The notes under the pieces: generated by a model | Databases searched by the model: none | What the model saw: the letters and a program-made list of their open reading frames with translations, nothing else | Told to the model about the DNA's origin: nothing | Program-made: the position numbers and the translations under genes | In this document: positions 13,201-24,533 of the stretch, piece by piece | How positions within the stretch are numbered: position 1 is the stretch's first letter | Layout: the number at the start of each line of letters is the position of its first letter | Source of the DNA: Sistotremastrum niveocremeum HHB9708 | Taxonomy: Eukaryota > Basidiomycota > Agaricomycetes > Sistotremastrales > Sistotremastraceae | Direction: 5' to 3' | Length of the DNA: 64,000 bases | Assembly (NCBI GenBank): GCA_001630475.1 | Contig: KV419397.1 | Coordinates: forward strand, 503,758 to 567,757

Positions 13201-16200
13201 GATTATTACCGGACGTTTACCTGCTTGGTTACTTGATGCCGGCCTCGGAATCGGCATATGCTGGCAATACTGTCGTGGAGTTAGCGCAGGGACTGTGGCT
13301 CTCTTGGAGCGCCGGAGTATCGGAAAGTTTGTTGCACGATGTGACCGCAATGATCGTGTCCTCCATCAGAGACATACTCAGAGACACTCAAGTGAGGCCC
13401 ACGTGAGATTCATTCTATCCGCAATTCCTTTCCGCCATCTAATATCTTTATCCAGGCCCTATGCCGTTCTGGACAGTTTGATCCATGGTCCTACTAGATT
13501 GTCATTCGATCTTTTCACGGATTTAATCCCCGCCGAAAAGGATTTGAATTCATTGTTGAACGCTGGGTCGCCTGTGGTTGTTGACTCTACGGCGTCGGTC
13601 CTCGATCCTTTCTATATTCCGGCGACTGAGCCAGATGAATCGACGCCGCGCAAGCGTAGTCCACAATATGATTCTCTCGGATTCTCGGAATACTCCCGTA
13701 TCGTCATGGCCATCCTCAAATCTCTATCTTCTGATCGTCAGTTAATCAAGGAGAACATTTGGTCCGTGCGACACGTCATGATTCTGGGCAATTATGCCGC
13801 GGATTTGTTGCGATTCCCTCAAGTGAAAAGCCCCCTCTTCGGTACAGACCTTCCGAAAGACGTCGCAGAAGATATTGCGAGCAAAGTGAACCAGATCGTG
13901 GCATATGTCCTTTCGTATATTGGAGAAGATGCCTGGCACATTGAGCTCGCGGCAACACTTACCGCTTCCGCGAGTGACTCCCAGAGTCGCGCAAAGGATC
14001 CGGCTTCCATGCTGTTGCAGACAGTGTACACAGCATCCGTAACCGGCAATAATGCACGGGATGCATTAGTGCTCCTCCAAATAATGCAGCTTGTTCTGTC
14101 AGATGTCTCCAAAGCTTCTGCTGATCTCTGGGTCCAGCTCGCGCGTTCAATAGAGGCCAAAAGTAAGCAACCTTTGACGTGAAGCTGCCATGTCTCAAGA
14201 TTACATTAGGTTCTGAAACTAGTCTTGCCATCACCTATGCCCTCACAAGGGCAGGCCCTGAACCTCCTCGACTCGATCGCCTCCGGAACGAGCTAGCAAG
14301 TACTTTGGCCGGCGTTCCGAATTCGAAAGCCAACAAGGAGGGCCGAAGACTCCTCCGTCGTCTTGCGGCCTCTGCGCCCAATCCCGATGGCGATGTTGTT
14401 TTCCTGCCTCAACAGCGCGCGATTTTCCTCGTTCAGACGTTTCAGAAATGGATTGCTAGCGATGAAGAACTCGACATTGGCGTAGAGAATCTCATGACAT
14501 TGATGTTCTTCTATCTTGCCCCCATCTTACAGAATTTGCCCGGGAGCCACTGGGAGTTGATCTTTGACATCATGGAGAATAATCTGGAGGTACGTGCCTC
14601 CTCGACTTCAAGTCATCAATATTGACAATGTTGTAGAATGCGTCATTTGAGGATGATTCGACGCTGTTTGCGCTATTCTGGACTCTTCGCCTAATCATTT
14701 CTCTCGAAGATCTGACCGCATCCAACAAGGCTCTCAAAGCGGAATGGGTTGAAAGAAGATCGACTATGCTGAGGTTCGTGCGCGATCTGTTGCTCGTCAC
14801 TCCGGGTAAGCTCGATCTTTCTTCGTCAATACGATCATTCATGCGACCGGCTTTAGTGCACGTGTCTTATTCGGAACCGCGCGAGAAATGTCGAGAGCTT
14901 TTGCTGAACGCCGTGCAAGATCTTCCGTCCTCGCTATTAGAACACGACACTCTTCCGAAGGTATCATCAGTCTTATCGGAATACCGGGTCGAACTCAATC
15001 CCTTGCCTATAGATGTGTCATCTCCTCTTAGACCCCTCTGACAACAACCGAAAGCTATCATATCAATTGTTGAAACAAGCGTCTGCAAGATACACCGAAA
15101 GTCTTGTAGTCGAGGCAGGCGTGGATACTCAAAGCTCAACCAAGATACAGCTTCCAAGCGAGTTGATGGTGATTCTCCAAAGTGGCATCAACAGCGAAGA
15201 CAATCACGGAGCAGAACATGTCGTGGTATGCCAATAAATTGTTAAAGTCACTTCGGACATCACTGATGCATGATTCAGGATTCGAGCACTTATCTTCTCG
15301 GCTGGATGATTGCCATGGATCTTTTCATCGATACGGTACGCCGGGCTCCCTATGCTGGGAAGAATAATGTTCTCTTATCATACACAGTCCCTCAAAGTCA
15401 AAATGGCGTATCTGGACGGTCTTCGTGAGGCTGAAGTCATCGGGAACAACCTCTTACCTGTCATATTCGATCTTCTCGGCGTTTCAACACCTCGCAGAAA
15501 ACCATTAAATCTGAGTCCATGGGCCGTGGATGAATACTTCATTGATCGTGGGTTATTCAGTTTCATCATAGGATCTCGATTGACTGGTGTGTAGTGTACG
15601 AGCCAGCTGATCTTCTGAGCAATCAACTACTGGCCTCACATATTTATTATCGAGTCCTCATGACCGTCCCTTCACTCGTTCGATCATGGTGGTTGGAATG
15701 CACGGACCGTCAATTGACTTCCTCCGTATCTTCATTTACATCAGGCTCCTTCTCCCCGGTCATCATCGCCCAGCAACTGAGCCACATCCGACAACCGGAC
15801 GTCCAAGCAGAGCTCAATGACGAGAATATGACGATTAAAGTATCCAGTGGCTTCAATGAAGTCTCCGCGGTGTATTTGATCGACGAACAACAAATGGAGA
15901 TTGGAGTCAAGTTGCCTGGTGAATACCCCCTCAAGCCTGTTGAAGTGCGCGACGTACGGAAGGTAGGGGTTAAAGAGGATCGATGGCGAGCCTGGTTGTT
16001 CGCCGTTCAGCAAGTGATTAGCTCACAGGTACGAAATCCGCTACGTCTTTCAGAAGTCGCATGCTCATGCATGTCCAGAATGGGCGTATATTCGACGCGC
16101 TCAGTTTGTTCAAAAAGAACGTCTCACTCCACTTTGAGGGTCAGGTCGAGTGCGCAATCTGTTATTCGTAAGTTTTTTCATTCAGCTACGAAAGCACATC

Positions 16201-16407
16201 CTAATCCCCCGCCTATCAGAATTATAAGCGTCTCTGACCGCACCCTGCCCGACAAGCCATGCAAAACTTGTAAAAATAGGTTCCACGCCAGTTGCTTATA
16301 CAAGGTACGCTTTCGACTCTATATGCAAGTCATGGGCTAACTCGCCTTTTCAGTGGTTTAATACGAGTCATGCTTCCACGTGTCCTCTCTGTCGTTCAGA
16401 AATGTAG
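10223..16407 (+). CDS. LTN1: E3 ubiquitin-protein ligase listerin (Ltn1)
   Basis: Listerin is the ligase of ribosome-associated quality control: it ubiquitinates nascent chains stuck on 60S subunits. The chosen start gives MPKPNKSSATSSTRKKHAKK, a basic tail, then the conserved N-terminal block LGLANSLPADLVVILRRLAK and VTKRRALEDLQSLW. A very long HEAT/ARM-like helical middle follows, spread over many exons. The C-terminus is a RING-CH finger: VECAICYS, then after a 16169-area intron PCKTCKNRFHASCLYK, and after the last intron WFNTSHASTCPLCRSEM and stop. Cys/His spacing is that of the listerin RING. The total is roughly 1,800 residues, normal for the family. Short in-frame gaps are introns; I saw no break that needs a frameshift, though not every splice site was checked. 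Confidence 0.93.
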
Positions 16408-16579
16408 ACTATCTTTATTGAGGTTAAAGACCATGAGTGCTGTTGTAATGATTCCTGAATGTAAATCGAATTTGTAATCGTGGGTATATCCTCCGTGTTA
16501 GGCAACTCCGTAGAATTTTCTTCGGAGCGCGCGAAAATACTCTCGACTTTTTTGTCGGCAAGTCAAACCTGGGACTGCC

Positions 16580-18919
16580 ATGAACTCTGCCCTTCGTTTG
16601 CGGCTGAGGCTGCTGGGCTATGCAGTTCCACCTGGTTCATGCAAGCGCATGCAGAGATGGCCACTGGCTCGGTCTCTCAGCTCCAGTCCGTTCCTTGCTG
16701 CAAAACCCACACGACCTCTTGCATCTCCCTCTGTATCCCGAACTTCGATAAGCTCGCAGCGATGGGCGTCGACAGCTACGGCCACTAAGCCTCAGGATGA
16801 GCCTACTCACGAGGCCGCTGTGCAACCTGAGGTCCAAGGAGCATCGAAGGCTGGGGGACCTACATTCGACAGTCTCAAAGATGCCGTCCATCCTCTTACC
16901 CTCAAAGCCTTGACGATCAAACCTTTCCAACACAAGCATATGACACCCGTTCAAGCGGAAGTCCTCTCCCTCATGCCTGAACTCTCCCATCCTTATCACC
17001 CAGACACCGTTGCTTCAAGGCCCCCGCGAGACCTCCTTGTCAAGGCAAAGACAGGTACGGGTAAAACCGTGGCTTTCTTGGTCCCCGCTATTGAGGCTCG
17101 GTTGAGTCTCATTGAGCAAAAAGCAAAACAAGCCGTCGCCGATGCAGGTCTTAAATCTGATCCCGCGCTGGAAGCAAGGATCAGAAGGTCGTACCCCAGA
17201 CAGCATTGTGGCACTCTTATCATCAGCCCCACGAGAGAATTAGCTACTCAGATAGCTAACGAAGCACTGCGTGTGGCCTATCATCACGAAGGTTTCGAGG
17301 TTCGGCTTTTCGTTGGTGGGATGAGCAAAAGAACTCAAATGAGGGATTGGATGCGTGGTCGGCGAGATATCGTTGTTGCGACTCCAGGTCGACTTCGTGA
17401 CTTGCTCACGAGCGAGCCAGACATCGTGAATGGTTTGAAAGAAACTCAGACAGTGCGTTTTTTCTCAGTGACCAACGTGTTTCTGTGATCTGACTTGCTC
17501 TAATAGCTTATTCTCGATGAAGCGGACACTCTGCTGGACATGGGTTTCCGAGACGATCTCGAGGCCATCATTGATTATCTTCCTCAGACACCTGTTCGAC
17601 AAACATTCCTTTTCTCGGCCACAGTCTCTCCAGCCATTCGACAAGTTGCCAGAGCATCGCTGGACAAAAAACATCATTTCATCGATGTCACAGATGATTC
17701 CTCGCCTGTTCATGCACACATTCCCCAGTATCACACTGTGCTCCCGTCCGCAGCCGATCAAATTCCCCACGTCCTCCGTCTTCTGATTCACGACCAATTA
17801 ACCAACGCCGGAAAATCGAAGACGATTCTCTTTTTACCAACCACAAAACTCACGCAATTATATGCGTCTGTTTTACGGGAGGTTTCTAGAAGCTTCCTCC
17901 CCGCCGGTCGACAAACACATGTCTACGAAATCCACTCTAAACGCACTCAGGAAGCACGGACTAACACCTCGGATACTTTCCGTCGCGACACATCTGGAGC
18001 TGCTATACTCGTGACGTCAGATGTGTCTGCTCGTGGCGTCGATTATCCCGGAGTTACTAGAGTTATTCAAGTTGGGATTCCGTCGAGCACGGAGCAGTAC
18101 ATCCATCGCGTCGGGCGAACTGGTCGTGCGGGCGGCTCTGGTCGCGGAGACCTCGTGCTTCTGCCTTGGGAAGTGGGCTTCCTCACATGGAAACTTTCCG
18201 ACGTTCCTCTTAAACCTGTCACTACTTCGGAGTTAAATGCCCAAGTTACAGCGCTCTCTCGGAAATACGACACTGATGGACCTAAAGCATTCTTCAAGGA
18301 TGGTACTAGCGGATCATCCAGAAGAAGTGGCTCTGGACCAATCACAAACTATAATGGGCCTCTCCTTCCATTAGCCGAAGAGTTAGATGCCAAGGTCAAG
18401 CAATTCTTGCCTTCACTCGACTCAGAAGCAGTGAGAGAGACTTTCGCTTCCCTTCTTGGCTACTATATCTCCAAGACACCCGAAATGCGAACCACCAAGG
18501 ACGTTATACTTCAAGGTTGCCGAGATTACAGCACAGAGGGTCTTGGTCTTCCAGAACCTCCTTATGTGTCGGACGACTTCCTTCAACGTATCGGATACAG
18601 CGATGGGCGAACAAAGCGATGGGGAGCAAGCAGAAACAGTCGTGATTTCTCAGGCCCTCGGCCTTCCTCACCTTGGTTGCAACGCGGGCGAATGGACCGC
18701 AGATCGGATGATTCTCGCGAGTTCTCGCGCAGCGACGACCGCAGCTTTGGAGGCTCTTCAGATGAATACCGCACTTCGCGCTACGACAAGCCGGCATTCA
18801 AGGGCAGAGACAGCTATGAGCGGGAGCCTCGGAGACAAGAGAGCTTCGGTCCTCGCAGTGGCTTCACAGATGGTGGATTTGTGAAGCGTCGCAGCTTCGA
18901 TAGAAGAGATAGCAGGTAA
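16580..18919 (+). CDS. DEAD-box ATP-dependent RNA helicase, Mss116-like, probably mitochondrial
   Basis: Two exons (16580-17452 and 17507-18919) encode 761 residues. The first 60 or so residues are Arg/Ser-rich with almost no acidic residues, like a mitochondrial presequence. Helicase motifs are in order: AKTGTGKT (I, about residue 155), PTRELATQIA (Ia), TPGRLRDLL (Ib), DEAD in LILDEADTLLDMGF (II), FLFSATVS (III), SDVSARGVDYPGVTRV (V) and HRVGRTGRAG (VI). The tail of about 130 residues is rich in Arg, Ser, Asp and Gly (RGS/RRD repeats), typical of RNA-annealing tails of Mss116 and CYT-19. That family unfolds group I/II introns and other mitochondrial RNAs; mitochondrial location is inferred from the N-terminus. 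Confidence 0.9.
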
Positions 18920-19504
18920 ACTGCTCAGACTACGGTATATCGACTTCAAGTTTGTTTTATGCGTTTGTCACTGCATTACATAACCCCCCTTTTTATCTAT
19001 TGTATCTCTAGCATACTAATCTGACATCCCATGACATCAATAGACTAATTACTAGCAGCAGATGTGTGCGATGCAGTGCCAACTCGAAGTCGAGTAATAT
19101 CTCTAGTACATAGCGAACCCGCGGCGCGAAGGCGGTATCACTTGGTCAACGCTGTCATGTCTGGATCTGCAGCTCCTGGCACGTCAACTTTTGCTGTGAT
19201 ACGACCAGAACAATCAATGCTCAGCTATTCCCAGGTCATTCACAATATGCAGCCGTAGCGAATATTCCGTTGATCCAATCTCCCAGTCTGAGGGTTCCAA
19301 ATCCAGTGCGGCGATCTCTGTCTTCAACGAGGCTCAGTGACATAGATGAAATACCCAGATTGAACTTCCTCCAGATATACACCCACTGCCCGACGACATT
19401 AATGCCTATGTATGATCTCTCCTGATGTGTCCACATCCCATCTTGACGACTCCTAATCGTCGAAACTGCAGTTCGTCTACCCATTCAACCTAGAGCCTCA
19501 TATC
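18920..19504. other. intergenic
   Basis: No supported gene. An 82-codon minus frame (19236-19484) and a 64-codon plus frame show no family motif. The stretch holds the helicase 3' end and the upstream region of the small orphan at 19505. Confidence 0.45.
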
Positions 19505-19870
19505 ATGACTCTGGAATCCTCACGACAATCTACTCTTGCAGCTCATACATCACGAAGAGACGCCTTCCTACGCGCACGAGAGGAAGAGAAAGAAAGACGG
19601 AAGCGAGAGGCCTTGCGACGGGTCGCTCCTGGTTTCGAGCCCTCGAAAGGAGTACTCACACCGACCAGCTTACGAAAAAGCATATCACCTCCACCGCTTG
19701 CTCCAAATGCTACTCTTCCGAGGTCCATCATGGATGATTTAGTCGATCAGCTCGAAGCAATGGATACGGCGGCAACTACTCGTCGATCTATGGATAGTAC
19801 CAGTGCACGACATACCCCATCTTCATCTTTTTCAGGATCACACGATCAACAACATTTCAGCGGTTTATGA
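19505..19870 (+). CDS. small hypothetical protein, charged N-terminal half
   Basis: A single frame of 121 codons. Residues 15-45 are strongly charged and probably helical (RDAFLRAREEEKERRKREAL), followed by a Pro/Ser stretch (SLRKSISPPPLAP) and a short acidic helix (MDDLVDQLEAMDTA). The ordered layout and codon-like composition suggest a real gene. I do not recognise a family. It faces the 3' end of CTP synthase across 156 bp (convergent). It may have an upstream exon that I cannot see. Confidence 0.5.
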   Translation: MTLESSRQSTLAAHTSRRDAFLRAREEEKERRKREALRRVAPGFEPSKGVLTPTSLRKSISPPPLAPNATLPRSIMDDLVDQLEAMDTAATTRRSMDSTSARHTPSSSFSGSHDQQHFSGL

Positions 19871-20026
19871 TTGTTATTGTGTTCCAAGTATGTATGAATT
19901 AGCCTAATCGAAGTCATTAATCAAATGTGCGTTGATCCAAAGCGTGTAAAGCAGAATATGAAATGCGTCATCTATACCCCCAGTCGTCATGAAATCGTGA
20001 AAATCTATGTTGATCGGTGCAGCTGC

Positions 20027-22369
20027 TCATTCGTGTTCAACGATACCATTCACTGCTTTGGTGACAACCCCAGCACCGGACCTAATCTGATCTTCAGATA
20101 CCATCGCACTCTCAGGATGAGGCGGCTTGAAGGTTTCTAGTTGAATTTTGAGCTGTTCTTTCAACGTAGAAACGCCAGCCGCTGCAGCGACGAAGCCAAG
20201 GAAAGGAGGTGAAGGATTGAGAGGACGGGTGCACAGTTCGGGGTGTGCTTGCAAGCCTACGAAGAATATATGATCTAGAAACACCGTCAATCCAGGTCCG
20301 AGGCTAGGAAGAAAGGTAGCACCTTTCAGCTCCATGACTTGCATGCGGTTGCCTTCTTCGTTCTTTCCAACGAAAGACAAGCCAGACTTCTCAATTTGCT
20401 CCACATATTCGGGGTTGATCTCATAACGATGCCTGTGACGCTCCCAAATCTTTTCTTTGCCCCCATAAAGTTTTCGCGCAACGCTCCAGTTTTCAGACCC
20501 TTCCTCAAAGACAGTGGGACGCAGTCCTAATCTCATGGTCCCACCCAGATGCGTTCGTGAAATTTCAGGCATGAAGATGACGACAGGATGAGGAGTAGCT
20601 CCGGTTTCAGTATCGAATTCGGCAGAGTTCGCATCTTTGAGATCAAGTACGTTGCGGCACCATTCGACGACAGCAAGTTGGAAACCCAAGCAGATGCCCA
20701 AGAAAGGGACTTTCTGTTCACGAGCCCATTTTATCGCGAGCATCATACCTTCAGTACCACGCAAGCCAAAGCCACCAGGTACGAGGATGCCTCTAAACGG
20801 GACTCAGGATGAGAATTATCGATCCGAGGCACGAGTGCACGTACCCAGCTCCGACAACCGCACTCCAAGCCTCATGGTATTTAGCCGGATCCGTCTCCTT
20901 ACTTTCGTTCTCAAGATACGAAGATTCGACCCACTGGAAGAGAGGATGTTAGAGGAGATTGAAGAGTCATAACTAATGGCTTGCCTGGAGTTTCAGTTTG
21001 CGCTGGCAGCGGAATGCAGAGTGCTCGAGAGCCTTGATGACACTCATATACGAGTCCTTGAGCGCGGTGTATTTCCCAACGAGTACAATCGAGACCTCGT
21101 CAAAGAGTCTCTCTTGTCTGATGGGAGTCAAGTCAGTCAAAGCAATTCGACAGTGAGTAGGCTCGCACCTTCGCGTCAGCTCCTGCCACCTAGCGCCCAA
21201 TTGTTCGCCCTTAAGAGAGCTAGACTTCGAAATGTGACTTGGAAGGATTTCCAGTCGCCTTTGCAGGAATCCAATGATGCCTTGAGATTTCAATAATAAG
21301 GGCACGTGATAAACTGAAGACACATCATGGACGCCGACGACTTGATCTTGGCCGACATGACAGAACATGGAGATTTTCTCTTTGGTGGAAGGCAAGAGTG
21401 GGCTTGCCGCGGGAAGTCGACATGCAATCTTACTCAAGTCAAGACGCGAACAAGTGATGTCATATAACGCGTACCAAGTCAGGTAGGAGACCCAGACCAC
21501 GAAGTGCTCCCACTGTCGTCTGAGTAGGTTTAGTCTTCTGTTCTCCGTGCATGTCCAAGACCAAAGACACGTGGATTAGGGCGAAATTAGCGTGCCCGAC
21601 GCGGAACTGGAACTGCCTCAGAGCTTCTACAAAGGGCGCGGACTCAATATCGCCAATGGTGCCACCAAGCTATAGAGAAGGTATAAGGAGATGGACGAAT
21701 GAGTGGCAAGAGATGGTGACTTCTATGATGCAGACATCAGGGGCTTCTCCTGTTTCATCTACTGGGATCTTTGACACGCGTTCAATCCAGTCTTGGATGG
21801 CGTTCGTGACGTGAGGCACAATCTATGGGCAGCTGCTTCAGTTTATGACCCGGAATGAGGGTCGTATCGCGTACCTGTACAGTTTTTCCAAGGTAATCTC
21901 CTCGTCGCTAGCGAGCCACCTCAGCCTTCCATCTTTTACGCGCACTGAGAACTGACCTCCTTCTCAATCACCTCTCTATAGATCTTTCCAGTTGTAATGT
22001 TGTTATCACGAGATAGGGTCACGTCCAGATATCGTTCATAATTTCCGAGATCTAGATCAACCTCGCCTCCGTCATTCAAGACGTAGACTTCTCCTGAAAA
22101 CGCGGTGTTACATTTTTCTCAAGGAAAATAAGACATGCTCGTACCGTGTTCCGTTGGAGCCATCGTGCCAGCATCGATGTTCATATAAGGATCGATCTTG
22201 ATCGCCGTTACTTTGAGGCCTGTCGTCTTGAGCAGCAGACCGGTCGAAGAGGCTGTGCGTATGACAGTGCTCAACGAGCTTTTCTGAAAAGCACTTTAAA
22301 GCACAAACCAATTACGCCCTTGCCGATGCCACTGATGACACCACCTGAGACCACAATGTACTTGGTCAT
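20027..22369 (-). CDS. URA7: CTP synthase
   Basis: Converts UTP, ATP and glutamine to CTP in the cytosol, feeding RNA, DNA and phospholipid synthesis. The start ATG (22367-22369) opens [20 protein letters not shown], the family's N-terminal P-loop. Later exons give [51 protein letters not shown] and [18 protein letters not shown] of the synthase domain. The C-terminal glutamine amidotransferase domain has [14 protein letters not shown], the nucleophile Cys in [10 protein letters not shown] (LGFQ where many members have LGMQ) and the His-Glu pair in GLQAHPEL. At least six introns interrupt the gene. It is divergent from the dehydrogenase at 22523. Confidence 0.95.
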
Positions 22370-22522
22370 TGTCGTCAGGAGGAGAATATAGGGTTTGCCT
22401 TAGCTGAGACTCAATACGGCGAAATTTTTTAGTGTCTCCGAGCGCCGGAAGTCTCGGCAGAAGCAGAGTTCTGCGGCCCGTAGATCATCTCCGAAATCCG
22501 ATTATCTATCGTCTTCACCGTG
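22370..22522. promoter_or_regulatory. divergent promoter, CTP synthase / hydroxyacid dehydrogenase
   Basis: 153 bp between two divergent start codons must carry both promoters. No specific site is claimed; the sequence is of mixed composition with no clear TATA box. Confidence 0.4.
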
Positions 22523-23915
22523 ATGTCTGGAAAAAGCAAGGTAGTTGTGATCAGACATATTGGAGATGAAGCTCTGGGTATAATACAAGCGAATCCCAAC
22601 ATTGACGCAAGTCCTCTTTTCTTGAGCTCGGGCTTGGAAAGCTCAATCTCAAACTTACGTTCCAGCTTGTGCTATGGAAAGAAGACACCCAGGCACCAAG
22701 ATCATGGATCCTTGAGAATATCAAGGGCGCCTCTGGGATTCTAGTAGTGATGGGGGAACCAGTCACTCGAGAACTTGTGGATGCAGGTATGGATGTCCGG
22801 ACGACACGGCAAAAATAGGACTAAATTCAGGTGCAGCTGGACCCAGTTTGAAAGTCGTGTCTACGATGTCCGTAGGATACGGTGAGTGACCGATCAAATA
22901 ATACCATATGTATCAATTTAATGTTTGGCAGAGCACGTCGATCAACCTTTGCTCGCTCAACACAAAATCCGCCTAGGATTTACACCCGATGTCCTGACGG
23001 AAGCCGGTGAGACTCTTATTTGGCATGTTGGGAAGCAATTCTGTCTGACCGCTCTTTCTCAAGTTGCTGATATAACAGTCATGTTGGCTTTCATGGCATC
23101 AAGGAATGTGGGCGAAACCCTTGCAATCGTTCAGGAAGGCAAGGTCGGTCGCTTGTGATTCCGCACGGAACGCCGACGTTTACTTGGTTCTGGCAAAAAA
23201 AAAAGTGGTCGACAGTGCCATGGTCTCCATTCTTGTTCACAGGTCCTCAACTATCAATCTCTGGTCCCTCTAATCCTTCCGCCAGGACTAGGCTAACGGC
23301 TGGATTTTTGGGCTTCGGTCGCATCGCACAGGCAACCCTTCATCGACTGATCGCCTTTGGGGTCACCGATGTCCTATTCACAGCAAGAAGCGATTCATCT
23401 AAGGTTTCTCAAGAAATCTTGGACAAATACCCTACTCTTCATTCAGTAAAACAAGCTAGCAACGATGAGCTTGCGGCAGGAAGCGATGTTGTCTTCGTTT
23501 TGACACCTGGAGGGAAAGAAACATATCATCTCGTTGGGGAAGAATTTTTGAAGAAAATGAAATCAAACGCTGTCCTTGTTAACACTGCTCGTGGTACATG
23601 TGTTGATTCGGACGCGTTGGCTAAGGCACTGAAGGAGAAGTGGATATGGGCGGCTGGTCTCGATGTAGTTGAAGGAGAGCCAAATATCTCTGCCGACCAT
23701 CCGCTTGTAAAGGAACCCAGGTAATTTCTCTCATGCAGCTGGTTGATCTCGCTCACTTGCCCATCAGAGCTGTAATTCTACCACATATTGGCAGTGCGAC
23801 TACTGAAACCAGAGTGGGAATGGCCACCCGGGCAGCGCGAAACATCGTTGCAGGAGTTTTAGGAGAAAAAATGGAAGCTGAGGTGGATTTATCCCGGTTC
23901 AAATCGACGGTCTAG
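22523..23915 (+). CDS. D-isomer 2-hydroxyacid dehydrogenase (glyoxylate/hydroxypyruvate reductase type)
   Basis: NAD(P)H-dependent reductase of 2-keto acids such as glyoxylate or hydroxypyruvate. Six exons (22523-22606, 22666-22786, 22831-22881, 22932-23143, 23206-23720, 23768-23915) join to 376 residues. The order is KVVVIRHIGDEALG, LVLWKEDTQAP, VVSTMSVGYEHVD, WSPFLFTGPQL, then the Rossmann fold GFLGFGRIAQATL. The catalytic Arg is in LVNTARGT, the Glu in VVEGEPN, and the His in LPHIGSAT. The frame only closes if intron 1 uses a GC donor (listed separately). An additional 3' untranslated intron may begin right after the TAG. Which 2-keto acid it prefers cannot be read from sequence. Confidence 0.88.
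22607..22665 (+). other. GC-AG intron
   Basis: Exon 1 ends in NPNID at 22606 and exon 2 resumes with LVLWKED at 22666. The 59 bp between begin GCAAGT and end TTCCAG. Every GT donor in the last part of exon 1 is in phase 1, while every AG acceptor here is in phase 0, so no GT-AG intron restores the frame without losing conserved sequence. GCAAGT is the classic strong donor of GC-AG introns. A sequencing error is the alternative. Confidence 0.75.
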
Positions 23916-24533
23916 GTGAGACCTACTGACCATTTTGTCAAACGCCATTCATGCTCACAATTTCAGGGGATCCAAATTATGAACAACGCCAGGCCAGCTC
24001 GTCGGACTGACAAAGATATCGTTGATCGTGGCGCGGTGACGAAACACACCGCGGTTATCGATATAGCTTCGTTACATAAGACGCCATATGCTGATAGGTA
24101 TACAAGAAACAAATCGAGCCTTCTTGTTCCTCTACTGTCGACGGTAGCGATTCAGTCAAAGAGACGTCGGACACAGCGAGCCGACCGGATATCGATGATG
24201 GATACGGATCCGAATCGACAGTGACGGTTTTGTCAAGAATATAATAGTATAGTTGACCCTTTCAATTTGCTATTGTGAGAGATGGGTGCAGCCTGAGCAG
24301 CATGCCAGTGGGAGCCTGGGAGGTATTAGGTTGGATACCGGCGCTCATAAGCCTGGAGAAAAAATAAGAATATTGCGGCTCACCTTTCCGTTCCGTTGAG
24401 ATGTCGCTGATGTTGCTTCAGCAGCCCTCGTGCTAAAAATGGTTCGGGTGCTTCCGTATATGGCTCCCGTATCTCATCCAGTCGCCCTCGACCCACACCT
24501 CAGTCCCTCGTTCTTTCTGTCCTTCGCGCTGAA
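23916..24533. other. intergenic with a likely 3' untranslated intron
   Basis: Immediately after the dehydrogenase TAG stands GTGAGACC, and at about 23967 a TTTCAG, fitting a 53-bp intron in the 3' untranslated region. A 102-codon frame that starts here has no motif. The rest is the upstream region of the MYND gene. Confidence 0.4.

Noticed and set aside
19236-19484. 82-codon minus frame before the small orphan
   Set aside because: No motif and no splice continuation; lies in the orphan's likely promoter.
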